NCBI GenBank assembly: GCA_949752745.1
Contig: OX457024.1
Span: 55,120,510 to 55,184,509, forward strand
Direction of reading: 5' to 3'
From: Protula sp. h YS-2021
Taxonomy: Eukaryota > Annelida > Polychaeta > Sabellida > Serpulidae
DNA: 64,000 nucleotides
The notes beneath the pieces are model-generated. The model saw only the letters and a program-made list of their open reading frames with translations, had not been told where the DNA came from and searched no databases. Below are positions 22,137 through 34,139 of this stretch, in pieces (within the stretch, counting starts at the first letter, position 1; each line of letters begins with the position of its first letter). A program made the position numbers and the translations under genes.

Positions 22137-22385
22137 TTCTTTTACTTCGTAAAAGCATTAAATTCGCTTATCTCCGCTTTTAGATGGGTTCAATTCCGGT
22201 TTATAATACCACGCAAATAGAAATGAAATTTTTCTTGTAAATAGAATGGTCCTTTCACTCTCCATCCTGTCTTCCCTCCATCTCCAACCAATCAGCATGC
22301 GAGAATGATAAGAATTACGTCATTTGAAGACATCAATCATTCCCTTCAAGCGTGGTATTGTCAAAACACGCCTTTCTCTGTGCTC
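22137..22385 (+). repeat. DIRS copy 2 left inverted terminal repeat
   Basis: Inverted and matched by 29395-29460 (CTAAAAG-GGAGATAAGCGAATTTAA) and by 29590-29750 (CAGGATGGAGAGTGAAAGGA and flanks). This is the arrangement expected for DIRS ends. Confidence 0.85.
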
Positions 22386-23088
22386 CGCTTTTTTATCTAA
22401 AAAAGGGAACTTGGCAAGGTGCAATTTTGTTTTAAATCTACTTTTATCACTTTTCTTGGATTACTATTTGATTCGTGAATCGTTTGGATAATTTTATTCA
22501 GGATTGAAACAATCTTTCGGCACTGTTTTCCTTCGGTCTGGTAGTTGTTGAGTTTACACGCAGCGGAGACACCTTTTTTGTCCCGGGAAGCCACAGGACC
22601 GAAATCTTGTTCTAGTTCATGCACACACCGCCTTGGAGTTGGTTGAATCCTTGCAGCCCACCGTGCCTGCTTTGATTCCTAGTCAGCCACAGCTTGCCGT
22701 TTTCGGCACCAAGTAGCCCATTTATTGTACCTCATCTGCCTGGGTGATCAGACCCGAAGCCCATTTTTGGGATCAGTCAGAGGAGGCCCTCAGATGGGCT
22801 ATGTGGTACCGTTTGGAGTCCCGCGGGGAGAGCCCCTTTTCGGGCCCATGGGCAGATCCCATTTATGGGATCTTCCCTCCAACCCGAAAATGGATCTATC
22901 GGAGGCCCATTTCGAATTTTTCGTTCGGTAAAGGCCCCAACGAGACCTATGAGCATCATTTTAGCGCCTATTCAACCAAAGCGCGTACTGGTACCATTTG
23001 CTACACTCCTAAGGCTGGTATAGGACTTACATGAATAGATAATACAGGACATGAATAGATAATTTACCTGTCTTTTTCTGCTTGCATT

Positions 23089-25269
23089 TCAGATATGACA
23101 GAAGCCGGCCTGCGAGATCCACCTATACTTCTGCAGTGCACACACCCCCCGTCAGCCTCCAACCCTCACTCGATCTGTTACCGTTGTAAACGGAAGAACA
23201 GTGTACCCTTCTGCGACGAGTAGAATACTTGTTCCGAATGCCATCATTTGTCTCCCAAACAGTTGAAACTCATTCTCAGAAAAAGGATACGCAACGATCA
23301 CAGACGTGATAGACGTAAAGCCTTGTCACTATCTCCGTTTATTACTTCAGATTTCGAGCAAGTAACGATGCGTAAAGCTAGCTCGTTGATTTTGGAACAA
23401 GTTTATTCACCTGTGAAAATGGAGTCAGATGCATTTGCGGTGGATAGAAAAGCAAGAATTCCCGCAAACGCAAAGCATACGCTGAAACGGTGGCCGACTT
23501 GGATATTCCAGAAGGCAAGGAATTGGAAACCCTCAGGAGGCCTTGGGCTATCACACCCTCAGATGCGGATAAAACTGAAACGGCACCAAAGGCAGACACC
23601 GTTTTAGAACCAGTGACAGTTACTCATACAGCTTCAGGCTCAAGTTTTTCGGCTCTGACCAGACAGTTAGGTATCCCGTCGCAAACGGAACTGCCCCCCC
23701 ATCGATTCCACGATTACCTGGGGAGTTTTCGGCGTTTTTGTCTATGCAAAGCCAATTACAAAAACAACTGCAGGATTTCCAGCAGCAAGTCGATCGACAA
23801 GGCATGGAATCCCGCCGTAAACGTAAATCTACCGCCACGGTCTCTCGACCGCCGCAGGACACATGGTCACCCACCACTCAATCCCCTCCTCGTTTGAGTT
23901 CCAACACGCAACCGCCGGGAGCGGAGGTAATTAGTGACGCCGAAGCTTCGATGCTCCCCCCCTCCCATCGGGGCGAGGATCAGGCTTAATGGGTGAGGAG
24001 GAAGAAGAAGAGTTTATACAGTCAGTGACATCCCAACTGTCTTCTATTCCACTCAATCAAGAACAGGAGATTTCTACTCCTTCGGGTGACGTCCCATCAC
24101 GCTCGGCAGACACAGATCACAGACGGGAACCCGAGCAGGAGTCAGGTACAAGAGTCAGAAGACGAAGAGTCGGGCGAGAAAACAGGGGACACACCCCCTT
24201 CTTCTCAATTTCGCCTTCCCCTATATCAGATCCCCTCGTAGTGGCCAAAAACTCTGGAAGGATCCGGCAGTAGCAGCGAGACGCCCAATCAGGACTCCCT
24301 CCCCACCGGATTTCACTCCACGGAACGAGAATGCCACTCCAACTATCACCTTATCAACAGTGGCTCCTGAAGACGTGCCTTTTCGGGATGCGATTCAAGA
24401 AATTGCCCGTTTGGCAAGGGTTACCGCCAGCTCCCCAACGGTCGAGGATGACCTCTCAAACAGCTCCGTTACACCAGGACCCGTTCATCGCTCTACCTAC
24501 CAGTAAAGGCATCGCTAATGCCGTAGCAGTGCGAACGAGAGAATTAAAAAAGATGGACAATGCCGATGGCCGTACCTTATCCCGTTTTCATGCCTCGCGT
24601 CATTGTGCTGTGAGACCGGGCCCGTATCGACCATCGGATGATTTAATACCGTCAGAGTCATTAGAGCAGCCATCGAAACTTTCAGTTTGGATGCCCTTGG
24701 TTCGCAACTATTCAAACATTCCACTAGTGGAGAAAGACGCCTAGACCATTGAGGCATCTTCGCGCCATATCCTCAACATTATGTCCTTTCAGGACCATAC
24801 TTTGAAAGCGTTAAAAACGCGTTGGGAGGATCTGCGCCTCAATGATCCGGTCACGTCCAAACTGTTGGAATGTCTGGCTCTAGCGACCAGGGACGTTGTC
24901 AAGCTGTCTACTTTTCTTATGACGTCCATGGTCTTCCTCAGACGGGATGCGTTCTTGCAGCACTGTTGGTCTAGCGTGAAAGGGCTAAGAGAACTGCGCC
25001 ATGCTGCCATCCTGGGTGAGAAAGACTTATTTCTATCCGGCGAAATAGAGAGGGTTAATCAAGAGATTCGCTCCTTATCACAAGACTTTGCCCTGATGTC
25101 TAGAATGTCCCGTGCATCGTTCCGGATCCCTGTCAAGCGCAAAAGAGTTCAGCGCCAGAATTCGGAGCAGGCAAAGCCCATCTCCCAATCGCAGTCACCC
25201 CCTACCAAGAAGCCCAAGTCAAGCTACAGCAACCGACAGGAGGACCCATCGCCACAGCAGAGCAGGTAG
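23089..25269 (+). pseudogene. DIRS copy 2 Gag-like region
   Basis: Blocks in order: CYRCKRKNSVPFCDE, then a TAG, then CSECHHLSPKQLKLIL, together the DIRS Cys-rich N-terminus C-x2-C...C...C-x2-C; RRDRRKALS; ETVADLDIPEGKELETL; an acidic/Ser-rich middle; and an open frame at 24781-25269 with MSFQDHTLKALKTRWEDLRL, FLRRDAFLQHCWSSVKGLRE and a basic tail (PVKRKRVQRQ). The last frame overlaps the start of the RT region. Frameshifts near 23600, 23980 and 24740 divide it. Confidence 0.78.
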
Positions 25270-25279
25270 CAGCCAACCA

Positions 25280-26850
25280 AAGTACCGCCCAGAGATTCCT
25301 TGGTCTCTTGGCGATACTTTAATAAGTGCAGAAAATCCAAAAGATTTGCAAACTTACATCACCTGCTGGCCCGTAGAAGAAAGGCTAGGCAAATTCTGGA
25401 AAGCCTGGGCAGAAATGGGTGTCCCTCACCGGGTAGTCCGATGGCTCAAAAACAGGTACTCTCTACCGTTCAAACGGGATCAAAGGGGTCACAAGTTCCC
25501 TATCCCCCTAACAGCCCGGCCACCAGAAAACTTAGTCATCTCCTACCCAAAAGGGTCAGACAAAGATGTAGCCCTTCAGGAAATGTTGACATCCCTAAAA
25601 GAAAAAGAGGCCGTAGTGGAAATTCCCGAAGCCCAAACAGCCTTTTCCAGCAGGGTCTGTCTGGTTCCCAAGAAATAGGGCGGGTGGAGATTAGTAATAG
25701 ATCTCTCCTCCCTCAACGACTTTCTAATAACCACGACATTTCAAATGGATACAGCCCAAATCATAAAAGAAAGCCTTCAGGCAGGGATGTGGGGCACGTC
25801 GATAGATCTGTCCGACGCGTACCTCCCTATCCCGTTACACCACTCAGCCAAAAAATTCGTAAGCTTCCAAGTAGGCCTACAACGTTTTTGGTTTCGGGCA
25901 CTCCCTTTCGGCCTCTCCACGGCTCCGTATGTGTTCTCGAAAGTAATGAAAGTTCTGAAGTCTTGGGCCCGTCTAGAAGGCATGCTGGTGTTCCAGTATC
26001 TAGACGATTGGTTACTAGCCCACCAAGACAAAGAAATGGCCCGTCTTCAAACTATAACTCTAGTTCGAAAGGCCATCAAAGTGGGAATCGTAGTCAATGT
26101 ACCAAATCAGAGATCTCTCCCAAACAAGACATTATATTTCTCAGGGAGAGATGGGATCTAAAAAATGCAAGAGCCTTTCCTACCGAGGAGAAGCGTCAAA
26201 AATCTGCCAAGCAATAAAAGCAATGCCATCAGACAAAAACGTGAGCTTACAGGCAATGCAATCCCTGTTAGGCCTCTTAGTAGCAACCGAAAAAAACGAT
26301 CCCTCTAGGCCGCATGCACTACAGACCATTTCAAAGACAAGTCAAGTTTGCTCTAAGAAAAGGGAGATTCCCCCGGGCCAAAGCAAAAATATCCAGGAAA
26401 ACTCAAATTCCCCTGCAATGGTGGTGCGATCCCATAGTGATGACCGAGGGCGTCCCCTTTCACTTCCCACCCCCAGAAATAGAACTCCAGACCGATTCGT
26501 CCCAGAAGGGCTGGGGTATACACTGTCAGGGTCAGGTGTGGAAAAGGGATATGGGCTTCTCCCTAAACAACTACCATATGAATTGGCTGGAGTTACGGGT
26601 GGTTTAGATAGCTCTAAACAAGTTGAACCATCTTCTCAAGGGCAAATCAGTTCTGTTCTTACTGGACAATTCCACGGCAGTGGCTTACCTAAACAAACAG
26701 AGAGGGACCAGATCATCCCCCCCCCCTCTTTCGAAACTGGCGTTCAAAATTCTTTATTTTGCCCGTCAATGTCACATCACCCTAACAGCCCATCATTTAG
26801 CGGGAAAACTCAATGTGCTAGCAGATTTGGCCTCAGGGAGGGACAGGTAA
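25280..26850 (+). pseudogene. DIRS copy 2 reverse transcriptase and RNase H
   Basis: RT: WPVEERLGKFWKAWAEMG, RWLKNRYSLPFKRDQRGHK, CLVPKK, a single in-frame TAG (about 25676), then WRLVIDLSSLNDFL, GTSIDLSDAYLPIPLHHSAK (motif A), FWFRALPFGLSTAPYVFSKV (motif B), FQYLDDWLLAHQD (active site at about 25991-26014), then a frameshift at about 26160. RNase H: LQTDSSQKGWGIH, MNWLELRVV, a stop, LFLLDNSTAVAYLNKQ, HHLAGKLNVLADLAS. The one nonsense codon and two or three shifts are the only visible defects. Confidence 0.87.
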
Positions 26851-27290
26851 TTCACAGGGAATGGTGCCTAGCACGCACCTCCTTCCGATGGGTAACAGGT
26901 CAGTCACCATGGGGTCCACCTTCCATAGACCTATTTGCCAATTCCATGACAACCCAACTGCCCAGGTTTGTCTCCCCCTGCCCAGACCCACCCGCATGGG
27001 CTTGGCCAACCCAAGAAGTGTTGTACGCCTTTCCCCCGCAGGCAATACTTCTTCAAGTTCTTCAGAGGGTAATCAAACTAAAACTACGATTCCTCCTGTT
27101 AGTGGCTCCGTGGATGCCGGACGCAGCATGGTTTGCCCTATTGTTACAGTGCAAGGTGATCAAATCAATCCCGATCCCATGCCACAAGGAACTGTTATCC
27201 CAGCCGCATTGGCATCATCTCCACCCGGCCCCTCAAATTCTGAAACTTTGGCGCCTGACCAAACCTTCTTAAGGAAACAAGGCTTTTCAG
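26851..27290 (+). pseudogene. DIRS copy 2 Dam-like methyltransferase domain
   Basis: An open frame with EWCLARTSFRWVTG, PSIDLFANSMTTQLPRFVSP, CPDPPAWAWPTQEVLYAFPP, AILLQVLQRVIKLKLRFLLL and VAPWMPDAAWFALLL. The order matches the domain that DIRS elements share with phage Dam enzymes, with YAFPP in the place of the catalytic (D/N)PPY. Compared with copy 1, residues of the DALNCPW segment are missing. Methyltransferase activity is unproven for this family. Confidence 0.6.
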
Positions 27291-28333
27291 ATAAGGTAGT
27301 GGATAAAATGGTTAGTAGCCACAAACAATTCACAGCTAAGGTGTATAGAGCCCAATGGAATAAATTTGCCTCGCGGTGTGCTAAGTCGAAAATAGACCCA
27401 TTCCAGGCATCCCCACCGGTCGTGGCAGACTTCCTGTATTATCTATTTACGGACGAACACCTAAAAGGGGGTTCTATAGAGGGATACAGGGCAGCCTTAG
27501 GCTCCAAACTTAAAGCACCCATGAATTACGATCCGGGGGAAGCTTCAGCCTTATCACAATTGATCAGACACTTTAAGGTGAATTTCCCCCCCCCCCCCAA
27601 CATGCCCACAGTGGCAAAATGGGATCTGTCATTAGTACTTCGATTCCTTCAAAGGCCTGACATTTTCGATTAAAGCATAATATCAGCAAAAAATGCCACC
27701 TTAAGGTTCACCTTTCTATTAGCGTTGGCATCAGGCAAGCGAAGAAGCGAAATACACGCCTTAGACAGAACAGTGAGCAAAGAGAATGGGACTTGGAATA
27801 AGGTATTTCTCGTCCCAAGGGCAGGTTTTATGGGAAAGACACATATCAGTACTCACGGTATGGGCACATTCGATCATATAGGCCCACCATCCCTTCCTGA
27901 AGAACACACCCCGGGAGGTGTAGTGTCATTGTGTCCTGTCAAAACACTACGTCAATACTTAGACATTTCAGAGACATATAGGTCAATAAATCAGAAAGCT
28001 TCGATCATTTCCTACATGCTGAATTTCAACAAGGACCTTTCCAAACAAACGATTTCTCATTACATAAAAGAGGTCATTATTACAGCTTATGAAAAGGCAC
28101 AATCAAACACTAAGCTTCTATCGGAATTGAATGTTAAAGCCCATCAAGTAAGACAAGTAGCAAATTCACTCAGGGCTCTACACAATGTGTCATTTTCTGA
28201 GATTCTCAAAACGGGATGCTGGGCTTCTCCATACTCGTTTATCAAATATTACCTAAATGACTCCCAAGATAAAATCTCCGGGATTTATTCTGTGGCCCCT
28301 TTTATAGCGGCAGAATCAACATTTAAAGCTTAA
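27291..28333 (+). pseudogene. DIRS copy 2 tyrosine recombinase
   Basis: N-terminal core-binding segment in one frame up to 27673 (VVDKMVSSHKQFTAKVYRAQ, FASRCAKSKIDPFQ, EGYRAALGSKLK). The catalytic part is at about 27715-28333 in a new frame: ASGKRRSEIHALD (Arg), KAHQVRQVANSLRAL (HxxR), GCWASPYSFIKYYL (Tyr). About 40 nt around 27670 with a stop separate the halves. Length and motif order match DIRS/Ngaro recombinases. Confidence 0.85.
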
Positions 28334-29394
28334 TTTTGTTATGTTGACAGATCGGTCACCCCCAGACCGAAAAGCAAGGGCAAGCAAACAAGTGGCGGCT
28401 ATCAACACAAGTTCAAGAATAACCGCACCTCCTAAGGGATTAGAGACGCTACCAGAGACATTTGACCATGGTCGACGGCGGAGTTTCTTTCGAAGCTCAT
28501 GTATTTTGTGTTCAAAAGGACAGTTTATTTTTCGTACCATACTCAAGAGACTGTAAGGTACTGTCACTGTAGAAGGGACTCCTCTTCATTGGAGCAATAT
28601 ATATAACCTCTTTTTTCTAGTTACTTCTAGAAAAAAAGGTCGGATGGAAACAGACATCTCTCCTTCTTACCCAGTTCGATATAGTCTTGCCATCGTTTGA
28701 GCCCATGAAATAGGCATCCCATCCTACAGTGACCATACCATGGGTACCCTTGGGACTTATCCCAAGTGCAAATTGTGACTATTTGCAACAATTTTATAGT
28801 TCCTGTGATTATGTCTTCACTCTGTGAGTGCGGAATAATTGCAATTTTACGAATGAAACACTCATTTCCAGTATTTTCACTTAATGCCATAAGTTGTGAC
28901 AATACTCCAAGCTGAGTCCCATTTATGTGTTCAGGCCTTAAGGCCAGCATGCATTTATTAACACAAGCAGAGCTAATTTTCACTGTGTTAAACTTTTATT
29001 TTACGTAAATCAGGTTTTCGATTTACTATTTTTAGATAGACTTTTAAGGTCAATAAAGTTTATTTACTTTGTACCTTCTACATGATGATACATCGGAGTA
29101 TCCCAGGTCGGGCTCCATCCAGTGGGAGGCAGGTGGGGAATGGATAGGATACTCATTCGAACAATCTGTTTGATGGTCATCAGACTTGGTACAGTACTAC
29201 ATTGTAGTCCTTTGACCTCTAGTAGTACCTTTTGTTATTCTTTGTCAATGGATCAGGAGTGTTCCCCTCGACCAATAGTTTGGAAGAATATTAAAAGCGG
29301 AACTTAGTTTGAGTCTTTTATTTGTCTCTTACTACTACTCCTAATGTCCAAGGACATTGCAATTTTTCAACAGAATGGCAGGCTCCCCTACTTT
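28334..29394 (+). other. DIRS copy 2 3' region
   Basis: Non-coding. It shares blocks with 20219-21170 (TACCATGGGTACC-like segment, TTTTACGTAAATCA, GGGCTCCATCCAGTGGGAGG). Confidence 0.7.
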
Positions 29395-29825
29395 GGACTT
29401 CAGTCCCATCTAAAAGTGGAGATAAGCGAATTTAAAGCTTTTACTAAGTAAAACTATCGTTTTATTTTCGTAAAACGCGCTTTTACGAGTAAAAGCGCAA
29501 TTCGCGTTCTCCACTTTTAGCCTATCTTCCCTGCCAACCAGCCCGCAACAAGCCTGGGTGCGTTGTCACCATTTTGGGGGGCTTGAAGGGAATGATTGAT
29601 GTCTTCGAATGGCGTAATGCTTATCATTCTCGCATGCTGATTAGTTGGAGATGGAGGGAAGACAGGATGGAGAGTGAAAGGATCATTCCATTCACAAGAA
29701 AAATTTCATTTCTATTTGCGTGATATTATTAACCGGAACGGAACCCATCTAAAAGTGGAGAACGCGAATTGCGCTTTTACTCGTAAAAGCGCGTTTTACG
29801 AAAATAAAACGATAGAAATAACCTT
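29395..29825. repeat. DIRS copy 2 right inverted repeat and internal complementary region
   Basis: Holds TAAAACGATAG-type ends in both directions: TCGTAAAACGCGCTTTTACG near 29470 and its mirror near 29785, with the inverted match to the left repeat between. The same block recurs inverted at 62871-63270. This is the DIRS device for completing the ends during circularisation. Confidence 0.8.
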
Positions 29826-30463
29826 TGGGGAAGGACATTTCTTCAAAATGCACTGTCTTGTCAAGGGTAAACGAATTCTCGAGAAAATACCACTAAGTTT
29901 GTGAAGTCACTACAAAGTTTGTTCTATTTAGTAGCAATGCTTCTTTAATGAAAAGAAATGTTACTTTGTTATATATGTACCTGAAGTGTGAATTCCGAAA
30001 CCCAATTATGAAGTATGAGCACTATTACTTATGTATATGAAGTGTGAACTCTGAAAAAAAGGATTCTGTCTGAGGTATGTATTCTGAATTGTGAAAAGTT
30101 TATCGGCCATCAGACGTGGAAAAAACGCGAAAAAAGGGCAGAAACTTCCAGAATAACTACAAACTTATTCCTAACTTGAAATTCTATATCAATGATGCTG
30201 CACAGCGTATTATTAATATTGTCGTATTTCATTAATAATATGTGCACCTATAATACAACATCAATGCTCTGCGTTAAGCCAAAGCATTCCAAACGCAAGA
30301 CAAAGTACAAAAAGTGCCCTTCACTCATTGCTTCTAGATAAAATGGGAAGGAAACTTTCTGTCTGACATCCAGACGTCAGACCTCTTTATCACTTGTGCT
30401 GTGCAGATGGTTGGTGCTTTTTGGAAAATTGTAACTGCGGTGTATAATTTGTGAAAAATAAAC
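29826..30463 (+). other. Spacer upstream of the host exon; no gene
   Basis: AT-rich with no repeats that I can place. It contains GAAGTGTGAA(T/C)TC twice (29980-30050). It should include the host promoter and 5' UTR. I see no convincing TATA box at a useful distance from the ATG at 30464. Confidence 0.5.
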
Positions 30464-30514
30464 ATGGACAATCTACCAGAGCCCATTGAGCACCCGGAAA
30501 TTAAATACACTAAG
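30464..30514 (+). CDS. Probable first coding exon of a host ALDH1-family aldehyde dehydrogenase
   Basis: Seen: an ATG and 17 codons giving MDNLPEPIEHPEIKYTK, followed at once by the splice donor GTAGGT. Known: vertebrate and invertebrate ALDH1 (retinal dehydrogenase type) proteins begin with a short variable leader that ends in IKYTK or IQYTK, and in ALDH1A genes the first intron lies at about this point, before IFINNE. Exon 2 is not visible downstream in the window, so the element-laden DNA to the right may be intron 1. The call rests on about eight informative residues plus the donor; chance remains possible. Confidence 0.6.
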
Positions 30515-32384
30515 GTAGGTCAGATCTTTGTACACGATCATTTCGATAAAAGGACAATGATTGTTCAAAACTGGTGACTAGAAACAAAGATTCAGACTGC
30601 ATGCAGTTGCTAAAAATAGTTTCTTATATTGTCTGGGTCAAAGTGTTTGTTACGGCATCGTGGCCATCTTGAATATTCCCTGGTAATATACTCGTAACAT
30701 TGCTAACAACAGCCCAAGAAGCTGCATTCATCAAAGTGTCAGTTTCTGGTTCATTTTGAGTATTTTGTCCAATTTGTGATTGCGTTGTTTAGTTTTAATG
30801 TTCAAATGTCAAAATATCGAATGCTTCAGGAAAGGATCATTATGTTGCATGCTTTTCAAGTTCGAGCTGCATTTTTACTGAGAAACCCCTGGTTTCAAAA
30901 TATGACATAATCGTGAAATAGAGGTGTGTGTATACACTATACAACTGCAAAGTAAAATCTATATGGGGAACGTGGATACTGTGATATCGCGCATTTGGTG
31001 TTTCATGAAATATCACTCTTGGCCCAAATGTGGTGTTTTTAAACTATACTGGCCCTTGAAATAAAAAAAATTAACAAAAATAATGAGGTGTACAATGTAG
31101 AGAAACTGCAATTTTTTGTTTGAATCAGCCAATTTATTGCACTTGAGCACAAATCCATTTAAGTAGCTATAAATAGACCAAATGGATTGCAACTGATTGC
31201 ACTTGCCCTACCACATTGGAGAGTAGGGTGGGCAGCTGACCAGGTTGCAAAAAAGGGGAGGGAGGGGGAGGGGCAGTTGACAAGATGATGACTTTACCTC
31301 ATAAGTTCTTTTAAGCTCTTAAAAACCTAAATGGTGTGGCGAGAAGGGCGGGTGAGGGAGGGGGGGGGGTATGCAAAACTGAGGGCTTTTTACCGTTTCT
31401 TAAGAATAAGGAGGCCTTCAGCATAAAAGTAAATGCCAAAGAATAGCAGGTTCCAGTAGGTAGAGGGCCCAGCAGATCGAGGCTCCAGCAGATCGAGGCT
31501 CCAGCAGATCGCAGTTCAAATAGAGGGCAGTACATATAAGCCTCGCTCTCCCGGCAAATAACTTGCACAAATTCTATGATATAACAGTTACTTAGAGATA
31601 ATAAAAAACAAACAAACAAAGTGCTAAAAGAGCTTAGGGACTGGCTGCTGTGGTCACATGTTAATTGCATGTTAATAGCGAAATAGGCCTTTGTTTGCAG
31701 TAAGATATTGTGGGGTTTTCAGTTTTAGTTGTCATAAACCGCACATTTAAGGGCCGAAACATGTAAAGATAATAAACGTATTCCATCTCTTTTTGATGTT
31801 TAATGTGTAAACATATTGATTAAGGTAATCAGATTCGCTCTTTAAAGGAATCCCTTTTATATACAGAGTGAAGACGCCCCCCCCCTCGGGGAGACGGGGG
31901 GGGGCACTTGCTATCGTATGTGTTACCCTGCATGTCCAAAAAAAACTCGGAGAAAGGAGGTAATTTTGAGACCAGGCGCAGTCCGCGCGAGTGCGACTTT
32001 CGTTAAAAAGGGCGGGAAATTTTTATTCAGCAGTCGGGATTTCCCACACAATTAAGCACTCCACGTTTAAGGATGGTTTAAAAAGTCATGAGCTCGCACG
32101 GTAGCCAGCCGATACGTGAGTGCCCCCCTGCCCCACCGCCTTCTTATTTTTTGCCAGGTAATCTACCCTGTCCGCTGTTCTCATATTCAATTATATGGAA
32201 TGTAGTCGACTGAGTGACTGCATTTACTGGGCAAAAATTTATATTCGATTAGTTTTAAGTTACGCCAGTTGCAATCCCCAATCGAACAATTGTACTTAAA
32301 TACGTTTGGGAGTCTATATGTGCTAAAGTTACAGCTACAAATAAATACCTTGCTCTTTTTGGATGGGCCAATCCTTCGAGTCGG
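30515..32384 (+). other. Probable intron 1 sequence; no gene
   Basis: No coding motif. 31461-31512 has a short CAGCAGATCGAGGCTC repeat. 31876-32135 (GGGG-rich, ATGTGTTACCCTGCATGTCC, then GTAATTTTGAG and CCGTTTAAGG words) is one copy of a repeat whose second copy, in the same orientation, is at 39150-39425. Confidence 0.5.
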
Positions 32385-32796
32385 GGCTGCTGTCAGCGAG
32401 GAGCGTCAATAACACCTGGTGGCACTGAGGTGCTTGGTGGCACTGAGGTCCCTTGGTGGCACTGAGGTGCCTGGCTATAAATATATTATTTATTCAATTT
32501 ATGCATCCAAAATAATTATTCAGTGATACTGTTGAGGCTTTTCACAACCACCTCCCACCGTTTCTAAAAATGTATGTTTATCTGTTGTCGTTTTTAGAAA
32601 ATAACAACATAAATGTGCATTGAAACAAAAATAACCTTTGAAAACGTTTTCCACACTTGGCTTTATCTTCAATTCTTTAAAAAACCACTCGAATATTGAC
32701 AATAAATTAGGACACATTTGTTCAAGGGTCAGGAACCACTTTTGGACCACTCAGTTCTTCGAAATTGAAAGTGGTGGCGCTGAGGTCCCTAGGTGG

Positions 32797-33780
32797 CACT
32801 GACGCTCCTCGCAATTAAATCCTTCCAAATGCTTCATTTCGTCATCGTTATATCTTAAGCAGGAGGGAAAAATATATCTGCTTTGTAAAAATGGTCCAAG
32901 ACCACTTTTGGACCATCAAATATACCGAAGTCATAGGTGGTGGCACTGAGGACCCTGAAAATTTGAAAATGTTTTCCACACTTGGCTTTATCTTTAATTC
33001 TTTAAAAACCCACTCGAATATTGACAATAAATTAGGACACATTGGTTCAAGGGTCAGGAACCACTTTTGGACCACTCAGTTCTTCGAAATTGAAAGTGGT
33101 GGCGCTGAGGTCCCTAGGTGGCACTGACGCTCCTCGCTATTAAATCCTTCCAAAATGCTTCATTTCGTCATCGTTATATCTTAAGCAGGAGAGAAAAATA
33201 TATCTGCTTTGTAAAAATGGTCCAAGACCACTTTAGGACCATCAAATATACCGAAGTCATAGGTGGTGGCACTGAGGACCCTGAAAATTTGAAAATGTTT
33301 TCCACACTTGGCTTTATCTTTAATTCTTTAAAAACCCACTCGAATATTGACAATAAATTAGGACACATTTGTTCAAGGGTCAGGAACCACTTTTGGACCA
33401 CTCAGTTCTTCGAAATTGAAAGTGGTGGCGCTGAGGTCCCTAGGTGGCACTGACGCTCCTCGCTATTAAATCCTTCCAAAATGCTTCATTTCGTCATCGT
33501 TATATCTTAAGCAGGAGAGAAAAATATATCTGCTTTGTAAAAATGGTCCAAGACCACTTTAGAACCATCAAATATACCGAAGTCATAGGTGGTGGCACTG
33601 AGGACCCTGAAAATTTGAAAATGTTTTCCACACTTGGCTTTATCTTTAATTCTTTAAAAACCCACTCGAATATTGACAATAAATTGGGACACATTGGTTC
33701 AAGGGTCAGGAACCACTTTTGGACCACTCAGTTCTTCGAAATTGAAAGTGGTGGCGCTGAGGTCCCTAGGTGGCACTGAG
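32797..33780 (+). repeat. Three tandem 326-bp units
   Basis: Successive units start near 32797, 33123 and 33449 and are nearly identical. Each has GTGGCACTGACGCTCCTCGC, CATTTCGTCATCG, GGTCCAAGACCACTTT and CATAGGTGGTGGCACTGAGG. Open frames of 111 codons recur in each unit on both strands, but they follow from the repeat and show no protein-like features. Confidence 0.9.
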
Positions 33781-34139
33781 AGCTCCACATTTCTTTGCTT
33801 CAAAATGCGAGCTTAGGTTGTAGTTTGCTGAAAGAAGCGTTCAAATCCAAAATCGATGCTCACTATCCGAAAAAAGTGAAGAGGTGGTGCTGGGTGCCGG
33901 TTGTGGCACTCAGGACCGGGTGGTGGCAGAGAAACCCGGTGGTGTTACTGAGGGGATGGGGTGATATCAGAGACTCTGGGTGGCATCAGAGCTCTTCGGG
34001 GTGGCAGGAGAGTTTTTTCCATTTTGAAATTCATTACTGCATCTCAGAGTTTTCTTCGGACCTCAGACAGAAAATCACATCCTGCGTTAATTTAAACCGG
34101 GATAACACCAGAGCCTTGTGGTGGCAGGATAACTTTTAC

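Larger units (their letters stand above)
22137..29825 (+). mobile_element. DIRS retrotransposon copy 2 (nearly full length, inactive)
   Basis: A full-length 7.7 kb DIRS. It has a left inverted terminal repeat (22137-22385), leader, Gag, RT with YLDD, RNase H, Dam-like domain, tyrosine recombinase, 3' region, and a right inverted repeat plus internal complementary region (29395-29825). It is better kept than copy 1: the catalytic motifs are all visible. It still has nonsense codons in Gag (about 23221) and RT (about 25676), and frameshifts, so it cannot make its proteins in full. Confidence 0.9.

Noticed and set aside
32848..33779. Repeated 75-111 codon frames on both strands
   Set aside because: Identical in each 326-bp unit and present on both strands at once; no protein-like features.
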